NCBI GenBank assembly: GCA_963575745.1
Contig: CAUYUJ010022093.1
Span: forward strand, 134,001 to 198,000
DNA: 64,000 bases
DNA from: Prorocentrum cordatum
Taxonomy: Eukaryota > Sar > Dinophyceae > Prorocentrales > Prorocentraceae
Direction of reading: 5' to 3'
Below the pieces are notes generated by a model, which ran no database searches, was not told the origin of the DNA, and saw only the letters and a list, made by a program, of their open reading frames with translations. The translations under genes were made by a program, and so were the position numbers. Below, piece by piece: positions 1 through 9,803 of the stretch (within the stretch, counting starts at the first letter, position 1; each line of letters opens with the position of its first letter).

Positions 1-513
1 TGGCGCCAGGCTCCGACCCGACGCCAATATGGTTTTGCCTTTGGCTTTCCACAAGCCCCATCCTACGGATGCCCTCCCACCTTGTTCCTCCTCGCCTCCT
101 CGTCCCCCCACCCTCCCAGTCCTCTCCTCTCCCTCCCTCCTCACTCACCCTCATCCTCGCCATGGCCAAGGTGGCTCGATATCTTCGCGCGGCTTGCGTG
201 CATGGGAAACGCCACGCCTCGCGTGCAACTTAGCGCTCTCGCGCGCCCCGTCGCGTTTCCCCCCTAGCCCCCTGGAGAAGAGCGCTCTGACAGACTTGGC
301 CGCGACGCGCATGGCACGGTGAGCGTTGTGCCCGCAGGGGCCGCAAGAGAATGGCGAAGTAGAAGCGTTTCATTGTCATCATTAGTAGACCTGGCGTTTT
401 TTTTTAAATTTGTTTGTGGCCCGGGCTCTGAAGTCAGAGGATGCCCAGGCTACAGAAAGTAAAATGTGATCTATACTTGTATAGATCCTACCCCTGTTCA
501 GCACACGGCTGAA
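1..513. other. No gene recognised; left flank
   Basis: No frame here has convincing coding character. The first 300 bases are C/T-rich with several short overlapping frames that look like chance. A T-run followed by AT-richer sequence lies at 397-420. It probably contains the 3' flank of the minus-strand gene that ends at 514. No terminator or polyadenylation signal was identified. Confidence 0.4.
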
Positions 514-3435
514 CTAGCGCATGTCCAGCAGCGACGGCGGGATGCTGCACTCCGAGGCGGTGCCGAATGTCCTGCCGCCAGGCTGCTCCCCGCCGACGTT
601 CGACTGCCCCTCCTCGCCCTTCGACTGCTGCTGCACCACCTTGTTCTCGACGACCACGTGCTTCTCCACAAGCGTCTCGTTCACCCTCTGAACTTTCTGA
701 GGCCCAGGGCCAAGTTCCGTCTTCTCTGTCACTCGAGCTGCCGTCTCCTTCTTGGCAACCTTCTTCTTGTGCTCGGGCTCCGTTGCCGCTGGCCTCTTCT
801 GCGTCGAATGTGGCGGTGACTCCGCCGTATCTGCCTTCGTCGCTGGCGTCGCTGGAGTGGACGCCTTCCCTTTCGCCTTGGGATTCGCCTTCCCCTTCGG
901 CTTCGCCTTCCCAGCAGCACTCGTCTCTGGCGCTGGTTCCTCAGCGTCGTCCTCAAGGCCGCTGTCGCTGCCGTCGGCGCTCTTCTTCTTCTTCTTCTCT
1001 GCAGCGCTCGCCGCCTGGGCGCCCTGCATCAGCGGGGGGTGGGAGGGCGTGGGATAGTGGTGCTCAGAGGGCGCAAGATCCCCTTGGAATCTCAACGGAA
1101 ATCCACTTGTCCAACCCGAACCCATTGGAACCGCCGTGAATTTCCAACGAGATTCCAACGACAGCCCCTCTCCCACGCCCTGCCCCATCGCCCGTTGCTT
1201 TGCGCCTGCTGTCCTCGACCGCCGTCTCAGACGCCACCTTCGCCTTCCTGTTGCTCTTGAGGTGCTCCCGCTTGATCTCTTCCGCCGCAGCCTTGTCGAG
1301 CTTGTTAGCGGAGAGGCCCTTCAACAACTGAATCATCACCGTTTTGGCCGCCTCGCCGTCGTTGTAGTTCACCATCTGGATGACCTGAGTCTTGCTTTTG
1401 CCGTGTTTCCAGATGACCATCCAGCGGCCCTTTCTGACGTGATCGACGTGCGCTAAAGACCACTTCACATCGTCCTTGCCAGTAATCTCTTTGATCAGCA
1501 GGGACCCCTTCTCCTTCTTGGTCGCGCTGTCGACCTCGAAGTCTGCTGCCTTCACGCCAGGGATGATCCAGCAGAGCTCATCGTCGTCGCCCGATCCCCA
1601 CGTGGCCTGGAGTCTGCCCTGGAACGGTCTCGCTGGCGCGTACTCTGGCATCAGCGAGCCCTTGGCAGTGATGGGCAGCCTCCAAGCCGACATCATTGTC
1701 TCGTCGAAGCCGAGGTGGTAGTTGCCCTGGGTCGCCAAGATCCTCAAGCCGTGCTTCGCGGCAGAGTCGTTCACCATCTTGCCCACGTCGCCTGCCGCGC
1801 TCTCGGATGCGTCCTCGCCGGCCTCCTCGGCAGCCGCCTCCTCGGCAGAGTTCTCCTGCTCCTCTGCAGACGCCTCCTGCTCCTCTGCAGACGCCTCCTG
1901 CTCCTCGGCAGAGTCCTCCTGCTCCTCGGCAGACGCCTCGTCCTGCTCCTCGGCAGACGCCTCCTGCTCCACGGCAGATGCCACCTGGCGCGCAGGCTCG
2001 TCGACGGCGAACTGCTGAGCCCACTTCGGGGGCCTCTGGAAGCGAGCCCACTTGGATTCCAATGAAAGCCTAATGAAATGCAATCTCATTTCATTGGGCC
2101 TCATTTGAAGCCAAACAGGTTTTTGAAACACAATGCTCCCCTCTCCTCTGTTCCCCCTCCCCCCCTTCGCCCATCCTCCCTCTCCTTCACGTCCCCCCCC
2201 ATATCCCCCCCCTACCTCCTCTCCTCATTTGGTCCTCCTCCTCCTCCTCCTCCTCGTCCTCTTCATCTCCTCCTCTTCCTCCCCCGATGGCCTGGCGCCC
2301 TCCCGAACGCTGAGCGCGTCTCGCACGTGGCCGAGCATGGGGCGCAGCATTCTGGCGGTGCGCTCGCTCCATGCTTCTGCCTCCTCCGCGAGGCGCCAGG
2401 ACGTCTCCTTTCCCTGCGCGATTCTGAGCAGCGCCGCCTGACAGGGGAAGGTTGAGGAGGAGGGGGGGGGGGGGGGGGGGGGGAGGAGGAGGGGGAGGAG
2501 GAGGAGGAGGAGGAGGAATGAGAGGAAGAGGAGGAGGAGGAAGAAGGAGGACCAAGTCAGGAAGAGGAGGAGGAGGAGGAGGGCGAGGAGGAGGAGGAGG
2601 AGGAGGAGGTTCGAGGAGGGTCGAAACGTCAAGTTCGAAGACGGAAATCGAATAAGGATCGAGCAGAGGATCCTCCGCCTCCTTCCGACACCCCTCTTCC
2701 CCTCCTCTCCTTCAACTTGCCCCCTGCATCTCTGCTCCTGCTTTTCCCTTCACCCCTTCCCTCATTCGCCCTCCCTCCGCCACCGTCCATCCCAAAGCCA
2801 CCTCATCTCTGCGAAACTCTTCCACCCTCCCCCCTCCTTCCTCTTCCCCCCTCCCTCTGCTTTACTGGTGGATCAAGCCTTCGCCGCCGTCTGGGTGACG
2901 TTCGGAGCGCCGAGCCTCCTCGTGGCCTTGATCAGCAAGGCGTGGGCCGTGATCACGGCGGGGTCCTTCTTCCCGCCCTGCGTCTCGGCGTAATCTACGT
3001 CGTCGGGCGTTCTGATGAACGCGCGCCAGAGCGAGAAGAGCGCGTCGGCGTCGTTGACGTTGCTGCTGCGCGGCGCCGCGGCCGCCTTTGGGGTCGGTTT
3101 TGGGTTTTCCGTTCCTCGTCCTCCTCCTCTTCCTTCCTCCTTCCTCTTTCCTCCTTCCTCCTTCCTCCTCCTCCTCCTCCTCCTCCTCCCCTTCCTCGTT
3201 CTTTCTTCCTCCTTCCTCCTCCTCCCCCTGCTCCTCCTCCTCCTTCTCCTGGTTTCCATCTTCTCGATCCGTGCCCCCTTCGTGGTAACTTTGTTTTGGC
3301 AGCTCCCAACCTACCCCCGTCCCTTGGGTTGGGAGGGGGGCACGGATGGAGGAGGGGGTTGAGGTGCGTTTCGTTCGTGGTGGCCGTCGGCGGCGAAGAG
3401 GGCGCTGCCGCCGCTGCCCCCGCTGCCGCCGCCAT
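514..3435 (-). CDS. Multi-exon gene, unknown acidic/lysine-rich protein (about 582 aa), GC-AG introns
   Basis: Five minus-strand exons can be joined into one frame: 3435-3385 (start ATG in GCCATGGCG context, Ala-rich), 3085-2879 (SSNVNDADALFSLWRAFIRT...), 2437-2292 (AALLRIAQGKETSW...MLGHVRDALSV), 2033-1199 and 1023-514 (stop TAG). The four proposed introns begin with GC and end with AG; three of the four acceptors are followed by G at these coordinates by direct reading, and the first intron's donor is the least certain. Lengths 51+207+146+835+510 give 583 codons including stop. The fourth exon holds six or so EASAEEQ-type acidic heptads, then a mixed region (GRWMVIWKHGKSKTQVIQMV). The last exon has KKKKK and KAKPKGKANPKAKGKA blocks, so a nuclear or nucleic-acid role is possible but only inferred. 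No known domain was recognised. Introns are filled with CTC/GAG tracts. Low-complexity readings in other frames are not coding. Upstream extension of exon 1 is possible. Confidence 0.6.
1024..1198 (-). repeat. Introner-like intron with inverted repeat (arms 1081-1107 and 1145-1161)
   Basis: The fourth intron of the gene above starts GC at 1198-1197 and ends AG at 1025-1024. It contains a perfect 10-bp inverted pair, TTGGAATCTC at 1084-1093 and GAGATTCCAA at 1149-1158, and the similarity continues inwards (AACGGAAAT versus GTTGGAAAT in the complementary strand), giving arms of about 23-27 bp with few mismatches. Introns made of short inverted-repeat elements (introners) are known from dinoflagellates. 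That this is one is an inference. Confidence 0.55.
2050..2110. repeat. Inverted repeat inside third intron
   Basis: AATGAAATG at about 2074-2082 and CATTTCATT at about 2089-2097 are perfect 9-bp complements around a six-base loop, just upstream (minus sense) of the fourth-exon acceptor. This intron, like the next one, carries a palindromic core near the exon. Confidence 0.5.
2232..2625. repeat. CTC/GAG-rich and poly-G tract in second/third introns
   Basis: A CTCCTC run at about 2232-2282 and a GAGGAG/poly-G run at about 2452-2622 surround the short third exon. They are long asymmetric purine/pyrimidine stretches and would give poly-Glu, Arg or Leu readings in any frame, which should be ignored as proteins. 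Confidence 0.8.
3110..3256. repeat. CCT-rich tract in first intron
   Basis: Nearly pure pyrimidine on the plus strand (TTCCTCCTTCC and CTCCTC units) between the proposed first and second exons. Together with the neighbouring tracts it explains the low-complexity readings on both strands. Confidence 0.8.
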
Positions 3436-3944
3436 GGCAGCGGATCCCTCGACGCCGAGGGTGGACGCCGCGCGGAAAGCAAGGGCGGCGCCACGGCGGA
3501 CGCCGTTCGAACCAGTGGCAAAGACAGAAACGACGTCGGCGAGTCGCCGATGCCCCTTCACGCGGGCAACAACACGGGGGTCGGTCCGCAGAGACTTCCC
3601 ACACTTCTCGTAACCCCCTACATCGGGCGATACAACCGAGGGACGCCCGAAAATCGATCCGCCACCGACTGAGCGGCTGTAGCGTGTCATGTTGTTTTTC
3701 TTGTTGCCCACGCAAACAAAACCAACGCCACGTTATATGAACCATTGCATGTTCTGTTTAAAATATATGTTAATGTTGTAAGTGCCATGACAGCGCTTAT
3801 TTACATAGTGTACATGTGGCATATTTGAAGTGAACGCCATTTTGGCAAGTTGTAGTTGTTGCAACTTCATTTCATGTTGAAACGTTGTAAAAAATAAAAT
3901 TAAACAATGCACTTCGTAATTTGAAGTTATCAGACCTCAGGGCA
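3436..3944. other. No gene; AT-richer intergenic sequence
   Basis: From about 3680 the sequence turns AT-rich (TTTAAAATATATG, AAAAAATAAAATTAAAC). No convincing frame. It may hold the promoter of the minus-strand gene. A GCCATTTTGGC core at about 3835-3845 resembles the middle of the spliced leader but lacks its flanks. Confidence 0.4.
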
Positions 3945-4345
3945 AGGGGCCCTGAAGGGCCCTGAGGGGACCTGAAGGGGCCCTGAGGGGCCCCAAGCGG
4001 CCCGAAAATGCCTTAAGGGGCCCTAAATGCGTTAAGGGGCCCCGTGGAGCCCTGAGGGGCCCTAAGGGGCCCTGAAGGCATTGAGGGGCCCTGAGAATCC
4101 CGAAGGGGCGCCGAGGGGCCCTGAAGGGGCCCTAAGGGGGGCTCTAAGATGCCCTGAGGACCCCTAAGGGCCCCTAAAATGCCCTAGTGGGGCCCTGCGG
4201 AGCCCTAAGGGGTCCTAAGGGGCCTTGAGGAGCCCGAAAGGGCCCTGAGGGGGCTTAAGGGGTCCTGAAGGGCCCTGAAGGGCCCTGAAGGGCCTTGAAG
4301 GGCCCTAAGGGGCTCCAGGGGGCTCCAGAGGACCCCAATGGGGCC
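3945..4345. repeat. GGGGCCCTGA minisatellite, left block
   Basis: Degenerate tandem array of an about 10-12-base unit (AGGGGCCCTGA, CTAAGGGGCCC) with many GGGCCC palindromes. It sits immediately before a GC-rich segment that is duplicated at 7500. Confidence 0.9.
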
Positions 4346-4353
4346 CTAAGGGG

Positions 4354-4575
4354 CAGCGGCGGCGACAACGACGACGGCGTCGGCGGCGGCGACGGCGGCC
4401 GCGGCGGCGGCGGCAAGAGCGGCCACGGCGGCGAAGACACGACGACGAGGACGACACAATGAAGAGGAGGAGGACGGTGGCGAACACACGACGAGACAAC
4501 GACGAGGAAACGCCGTGGCGGTCGCGCCAGCGGGGCGCCGGCGGGGCTCCGCCGGGACGCTCCGGGGGGGGGGGC

Positions 4576-4606
<31 letters not shown>

Positions 4607-4790
4607 TTCCGCCCCCGCTCCTCCTCTCCTCCTCCCCCTCCTCCTCCTGCCCCCCCCTCTTCTCCTCCTCCTCCCCCATCGCCCCCCCCCCCCCCCCGCG
4701 TCCCGCATGTGGCGGCGCTTGGGGAAGAGGGGGGGTGGAGGGGGAAGGGGGGGGGAGGGGGGAGGAGGGGGGGGGGGGAAGGGCAACCCC
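4354..4790. repeat. GC-rich direct repeat, left copy
   Basis: The segment beginning GCGGCGACAACGACGACGG is repeated at 7500 in the same orientation, nearly base for base by eye over about 230 bases, including the CCAGCGGGGCGCCGGCGGGG block and the following GTCGTCGTC and CTCCTCC tracts. Both copies follow a GGGGCCCT array. The spacing between copies is about 3.15 kb and the transposase remnant lies between them. Confidence 0.85.
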
Positions 4791-4954
4791 CGTGGGCCAT
4801 CTTGGAACGCTCGTGGGCCATATTGGGGCTTGCTTCGGGGCATTTTGGGCCGTCTCGAAAGTCCTTTGAGCCGTCTTGGTGGCGTCTCGGAGTTCTGCCA
4901 GACAACAAAGCGGCATCCTGCCACGCCTGGGCGTGCCCGAAGGCACGGTTGCGG

Positions 4955-6676
4955 ATTTGACGCACTCTGGCGTGCCATTACCAGAGATTTACGCGAGAAA
5001 GGGGAAAACAATTTCGTCGATTATTTTACCAATCAACACATGACGACCACAATTCCGACGTTCACTGCACCGTGGCAATCTGCCCCCAACCGCTGTTTCC
5101 CCCCATTCTCCCCGTACTCTAACAATTGCATCAAATCCTTTTGGGGAGTTGTTGACCTCGGTTCGAAGGACAAGCCGCCGGATGCCGACGTGTTACGAGA
5201 AATTCATTTTCTGGAACGGGCAATCAAAGCGTGGATGGTCAGAACCAGATTCGCCGACGTGCACGCGGGCGCGTGGAACGGCCCATCGCCGTCCAAACCA
5301 AACATCCAATTGCATAGAAGGGATCGGGGCGCCTTTCTGGCAGGGGCCGGGTGGGCGACAAGCAACAACACAGCCGGCTGACCGCCGTTGGAATCATCGA
5401 GATGATGGGCGAGGGGGAGTTTGCTCTTCAGAAACAAGACGCCCATGGGAATGCAGCGTGGGTGTGCCCGAAGTATTATGGGTACGATTACGACGAAAAT
5501 CTGCTCAATAACGTACTTGTAGCTATGTCATCTGCGGGGGGTTCGGAAGAGCGGGACAACGCGTGGCGCTGCCTGGGCATTCGCTTCGGAGACGGCCCCG
5601 CAGATATCGATGCCCCGAAGATTTTGTACTACGCCCGTTACTATAGTATTGTGACACTTCACGTCGATGGCGACCGCAAAGATTCGCGCCGCGACTTTGT
5701 GCTGGGTGGTCTCACGGAGCACGCGCTCGCACTACAGCACCACATGCGCGACGCCGACCATCTCCCCAGCTGGCCGCCGAAGAAGAAACGCAGGGGGGCA
5801 TCTGTTCCCGAGCATAAGACGACGACTAGGCCAGGACAGAAAAAGGGGAGGGGCCGGGGCTCGCGAGGGCGGGGCCGGGGGAGAGGCCCGCGGCTCGGTT
5901 CGACCCCGCTCCCAGCGGGGGCATCGGGCGACATGCCGGGCGGCGTGTTCCAGAAATTGCATGCTCGTGACCTTGCCGGGTTCGAAATCTCATCTAACCG
6001 CGCGCTCGGGGAGGACATCGCGGGTTTGGAGACGAACTTGCTCGATGAAGATTTGGCGACAGAGCTGTTCGGCGACTTCGATTCGGACGAAGCAGCTGAA
6101 AGTGCTTTGGAACCAGATGATACAATCGACCTCGACACTGCCGACGCAGCAGAAAACGTCCACGTCGCGGTCGGCGAGGAGATGGCAGATTCGGACCCCG
6201 GACCGCCGTTGCCATTCCTGGACGTTTACGTCCCCGAAGGCACGAAGGCGAGCATCATTTACGATATGGTTGCGGAGTATCTGGGTCGCACAGCAAGAGC
6301 GGTTGCTACCGCGCCTACTACCTTCAAGCTTGTGCTCGATACGGCGCCCCAAGACGAAATCCAAGAGAGTGCGGTCCTTGAGACAGAGTACAATTTGGAG
6401 GTGGAGAGACACGCGGGGGCGGGCACCCCTGACCACGTCGATATCGTCATCCAGAACGGCCCCGACATCCTCTTGACGTTGCAGGTACGGCGTGGCACCT
6501 CCGCAGGCGTAGTTTTCCAAGAAGTGGCCAAAGTATTAGGCGTGCCATTGTGGATGGCCCGCACGTGCATGAGCTTCCACTTGGCACTCTTGGATAAGGG
6601 GTATTTCTTCACCCCCAATATGGTGGTGACAGAGCCGCTCCGCCTCGGAGTGCAGGCAGCTCGGACTGGTGGCTGA
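4955..6676 (+). CDS. Mutator-like (MULE) transposase remnant with degenerate SWIM motif
   Basis: The first part (about 4955-5381) reads FDALWRAITRDLREKG...FVDYFTNQHM...PYSNNCIKSFW...LLERAIKAW-like. The SNN..(E/K)S motif and spacing resemble the region after the DDE core of MULE transposases. The frame then changes near 5351-5381 (frameshift or short intron) and runs open to TGA at 6674-6676. The second part has YYSIVTLHVDGD and DSRRDFVLGGLTEHALALQ, which lines up with a SWIM zinc finger (CxCxxF..G..CxHxxAL) in which every Cys is replaced and only the His remains. A PPKKKRR motif and RGRG-rich stretch follow, then an acidic region and two similar C-terminal segments (FLDVYVPEGTKASIIYDMV, LLTLQVRRGTSAGVVFQEV). 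The DDE catalytic core was not found upstream, so this is a truncated copy. The family call is by motif only; the C-terminal part might belong to another protein. Confidence 0.45.
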
Positions 6677-7480
6677 TACAGCAGAATGCCGCGCGCGAGC
6701 CGTGAGAGAAAAAAACATCGTCGCCATCGAAGGTCGAAAACCGAAGTGGGGTTTAAACTGTTTGAGCATGGAAATGGACAAGCCCTGACAGGCCCTAAGG
6801 GGCCCTAAGGGGCCCTGAAGGGCCCTAAGAGGCCCTCAGGGGCATTGAAGGGCCCCGAGCGGCCCTGAGGGGGCCCTTAGGGCTCCTTAGGGCCCTCCAA
6901 AGCCGTCAAGGCCCCTTAGGACCCCCTCAAAACCCCACAGGGCTCTTTCGGACCCCTTAGGGCCCCTCAGGGCCCCTCAGGGCCCCCTAAGGCCCCTCAG
7001 GGCCCCTCAAGGCCCCTTAGGGCCCCTCAGGACCCCTTAGGGCCTCCTTGGCCCCTCAGAGCCCCCTAGGCCCCCTTAGAGCCTCTCAGGGCCCCTCCGG
7101 GCCCCTAACGGCCCTTTCAGGGCCCCTCAGGGACCCTTCAATGCTCCTTCGGGCCCTTCAGGACCTCTCAGGGCCCCTCGGGGCCCCTCACGGCCCCCCA
7201 GGGTTTCCAAGGGCCCCGCAGGGCCCCTTAGGGCCCCAGGGGCCCTGAGGAACCCTGAGGAGCCCTGAGGGGCCCTAAGGTGCCTTGAGGGGCCCTACGG
7301 GCCCTAAGGGGCCCTGGGGAACCTTAAGGGGCCCTAGGGAGCCATAAAAAACCCCAGGGAGCCTTAAGGGGCCCTAAGGTGCCTTAAAAGGTCCTGCGGA
7401 ACCCTGAGGGCCCTGCGGGGCCCTGGGGGGCCCTAAGGGGCCCTAAGGGGCTCTAAGGGGCCCTAAGGGAGGGGGGAGGG
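6677..7480. repeat. GGGGCCCT minisatellite, right block, with internal inversion
   Basis: The same unit as at 3945-4345. It runs in plus sense at about 6783-6880, flips to AGGGCCCCTNAGGG in the opposite sense at about 6885-7225, and flips back to plus sense up to about 7480. About 100 bases of unique 3' sequence precede it after the transposase stop. Confidence 0.85.
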
Positions 7481-7499
7481 GGGGGCCTGAGGGGGGGGC

Positions 7500-7870
7500 G
7501 GCGGCGGCGGCGACAACGACGACGGCGTCGGCGGCGGCAACGGCGGCGGCGGCGAGAGCGGCCGCGGCGCCGAGGACACGACGACGAGGACGAGACAACG
7601 AGGAGGAGGACGGCGGCGAGCACACGACGAGCAAACGAGGAGGAAACGCCGCGGCGGTCGCGCCAGCGGGGCGCCGGCGGGGCGCCGCCGGGACGCTCCG
7701 GGGGGGGGGTTCGTCGTCGTCGTCGTCGTTTTCCGCCCCCGCTCCTCTTCCTGCTCCTCCTCCTCCCCCTCTTCCTCCCCCTCCTCCTCCTGCTCCTCCC
7801 CCTCCTCCTCCTCCTCCTCCCCCATCCCCCTCCGCGCCCCCCCCTCCTCCTCCCCCTCCTCCTCTTTGTT
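7500..7870. repeat. GC-rich direct repeat, right copy
   Basis: Right-hand partner of 4354-4790 (offset about 3148). Same order: CGACAACGACGACGG block, CCAGCGGGGCGCCGG block, poly-G, GTCGTCGTC, then CTCCTCC tract. The pair could mark a segmental duplication or the ends of a composite mobile unit. Confidence 0.85.
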
Positions 7871-7892
7871 TTAATCGACGGGCACAACGCGC

Positions 7893-8098
7893 AATGGCTG
7901 CAAGGTCCCGAAACGCATTTTCTGAGGTACCGAAGCGAATTTTCCGAGGTACCGAAACCAATTTTCTGAGGTACCGAAACGGATCGTCCGAGGTACCGAA
8001 ACGAACCGAACGAGGTACCGAAACGGATTGGCAAAGATACCGAAACGGATGTTCAAGTACCGAAACGGTAGCGGAGATACCGAAACGGATGCTACCGT
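7893..8098. repeat. GGTACCGAAACG tandem repeat, about nine units
   Basis: Units of about 20-24 bases built on GAGGTACCGAAACG followed by NATTTTCC or similar. Conservation is strongest in the GTACCGAAAC core and decays to the right (AGATACCGAAACGG). A weakly similar ATACC/AAACGGAT array lies at about 18830-18990. Confidence 0.9.
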
Positions 8099-8121
8099 AC
8101 GCACAAATCTACATGTGTTTG

Positions 8122-8162
8122 CATACATACATACATACATACATACATGCATACATACATAT
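8122..8162. repeat. (CATA)n microsatellite
   Basis: About ten CATA units with one TGCATA interruption. Confidence 0.9.
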
Positions 8163-9803
8163 TTGTGTGCACATCCTACATACACAGCGGGATTTGTATT
8201 AAATGTACGTGCGCATGTATGTGTGTGTATATATATGATGCGGTTTAGCGTCATTGTGCAGTCTACGTTCGCACCTTTGGCGTAGCCGCCATGCCTAAGC
8301 ATGATGAGTCTTCTTTTTATATGGCTCTTGCCCCGGATTCGTGCCACAATTATTACGCATAGATCACCTCAGGCATTAGATAGTTTCACGCACGCGCGAT
8401 ATTGTTTTATCATAGCACGTTGGTTGCCCCTTTCTGTCGTCCTCTCAATTTTCCCACCCTTCTTTTGTGGCGACGGCGGAACCCAAACGGTGTAATCTCT
8501 CATGGATTTGTTTCTTCCTTGTTTGGTCCGTTGTGACTTGAAGCCCGGGTGTGCGTTTAATTACTGCATGGCCATTGAAGTTGCTATTGAATTCTTTCAA
8601 CCGTGAGGCGACACATTGCGGACAAGGGATTCCCATATATTTTTGGTCGGCTTTTCTACATGTTACAAATTCATAAACCGCTAATCTCCCAAAAACACAT
8701 GTGTTTTCTGATTTGGGAGACTGCTGCCCACGTTTGTGCGACAGTCCGTTTCCGTTATTCTGCTCAATTCGTCAGATTTGTTGATTCATAGTCGCGCACT
8801 TCTTCTGAGCACAACGTGTTGTAATTCGTGCCGTGGGGGTTCCATAGAAATTGAAGAATACGAAATGTTGGAAATCACGGGATTCCAATTCCAGTTCCGA
8901 ACACGGTTCCCCCTAATCTTTGTAACGCGACAATCATGCACAACATTTCAAATCACACAAAAGAAACATATCAAGTCACAAAAACGAAAAATAAACATAT
9001 ATCGCCCAAAAATCCCAGGCGTATCAAAACCGCCCGAAAAGAGGTCCAATATGGCACTTGTAAGCATCTGATGGGGGCGATGCGAAGTAGAAACACCTTG
9101 TTGGGACCTGCTGGAAGTCTTTCTTATTGCTCTTTTGAGGTTCTCTCAGCGGGGCTGTTTTGAAAAATCTTGGAGCTCTTTTGGGGGTCTCTGGAGTGGT
9201 CTAGGACCTTTTGGGGCCGTCTTAGGCCGCACTTATCAAAAAAATACGGTGTCCAAAAGAATCCCAAAACAGCCCCAAATTAGCTGCAACTTTAAGAAAA
9301 CATAACAAATGGAAGTCTAATGTGCAAATCAAAGCAACAACCGCTACAACTCATCGATCACCTCTCTCCACATTGCACCGGCCTGAATTTTAAATTCCAT
9401 ACGAGAAAAGATGTGTGATCATTATTTTCCCGAAGACGGCTGCGCGATTGCATGCGTTTTGCTGCCTCTGATTCGCCCATTCTTTTGTCAATCCTTGCTG
9501 GATGGGCTGGTGGAGATATTTTTCTTTGGTCGCAAGGGCAAGCGGGGCACGGGCCAACCGAATTAGCTATTGAACGACGCGCGCTTGCTGGTGGAGATTC
9601 GCGAAACGTCAATAATTAAAATTCGCCAACTATCTCACATAAAAATTCACATACAAAACATTTGTGGGTCACATTTGACCGAAGCAATTAACGCAGCGGC
9701 TGCAAGGGCAGCCACTCTGAACTATTGCATAGGAAAGACAAGTCCGCGACCACGAGTGCCACCTGACGGCAAGACACAGCACCCTTAGCCACGCGGCTGT
9801 CCA
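8163..9803. other. No gene recognised; AT-richer spacer
   Basis: The frames are short and lack recognisable motifs. A segment at about 9470-9625 (GATGGGCTGGTGGAGATA, then ...GGGCAAGCGGGGC..., then CTGGTGGAGATTCGCGAA) is loosely repeated at 34350-34540, so part is a dispersed repeat. A few CTTTTGGGG(G)CCGTCTT units at about 9170-9230 belong to the CAAGANGGCC satellite family in reverse sense. Confidence 0.45.
9480..9625. repeat. Dispersed repeat pair with 34350-34540
   Basis: Both places share GGATGGGCTGGTGG(A/G)GATA, TTT(C/T)GGTCGC, GGGCCAACCG-like, AATTAGCTA, then a second CTGGTGG(A/G)GAT(T/A)CGCGAA. The repeated GCTGGTGGNGATNC motif within the unit suggests related ends. Confidence 0.55.

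Noticed and set aside
1064-2131. A single uninterrupted 355-residue protein starting near 2131
   Set aside because: Both ends look intronic: the N-terminal 32 residues cover a palindromic intron and the C-terminal 45 cover the introner-like intron. Exon boundaries at 2033 and 1199 fit better.
3829-3850. Possible third spliced-leader relict (GCCATTTTGGC)
   Set aside because: Only the 11-base core matches; the CCGTA start is absent and TC is missing before AAG. The core is itself nearly palindromic.
4354-7870. LTR retrotransposon with the direct repeats as LTRs
   Set aside because: No TG...CA ends, primer-binding site, polypurine tract or gag/pol motifs; the internal protein looks MULE-like.
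7893-8098. CRISPR-like array from regularly spaced GTACCGAAAC repeats
   Set aside because: Units are contiguous and degenerate without unique spacers, and the genome is eukaryotic.
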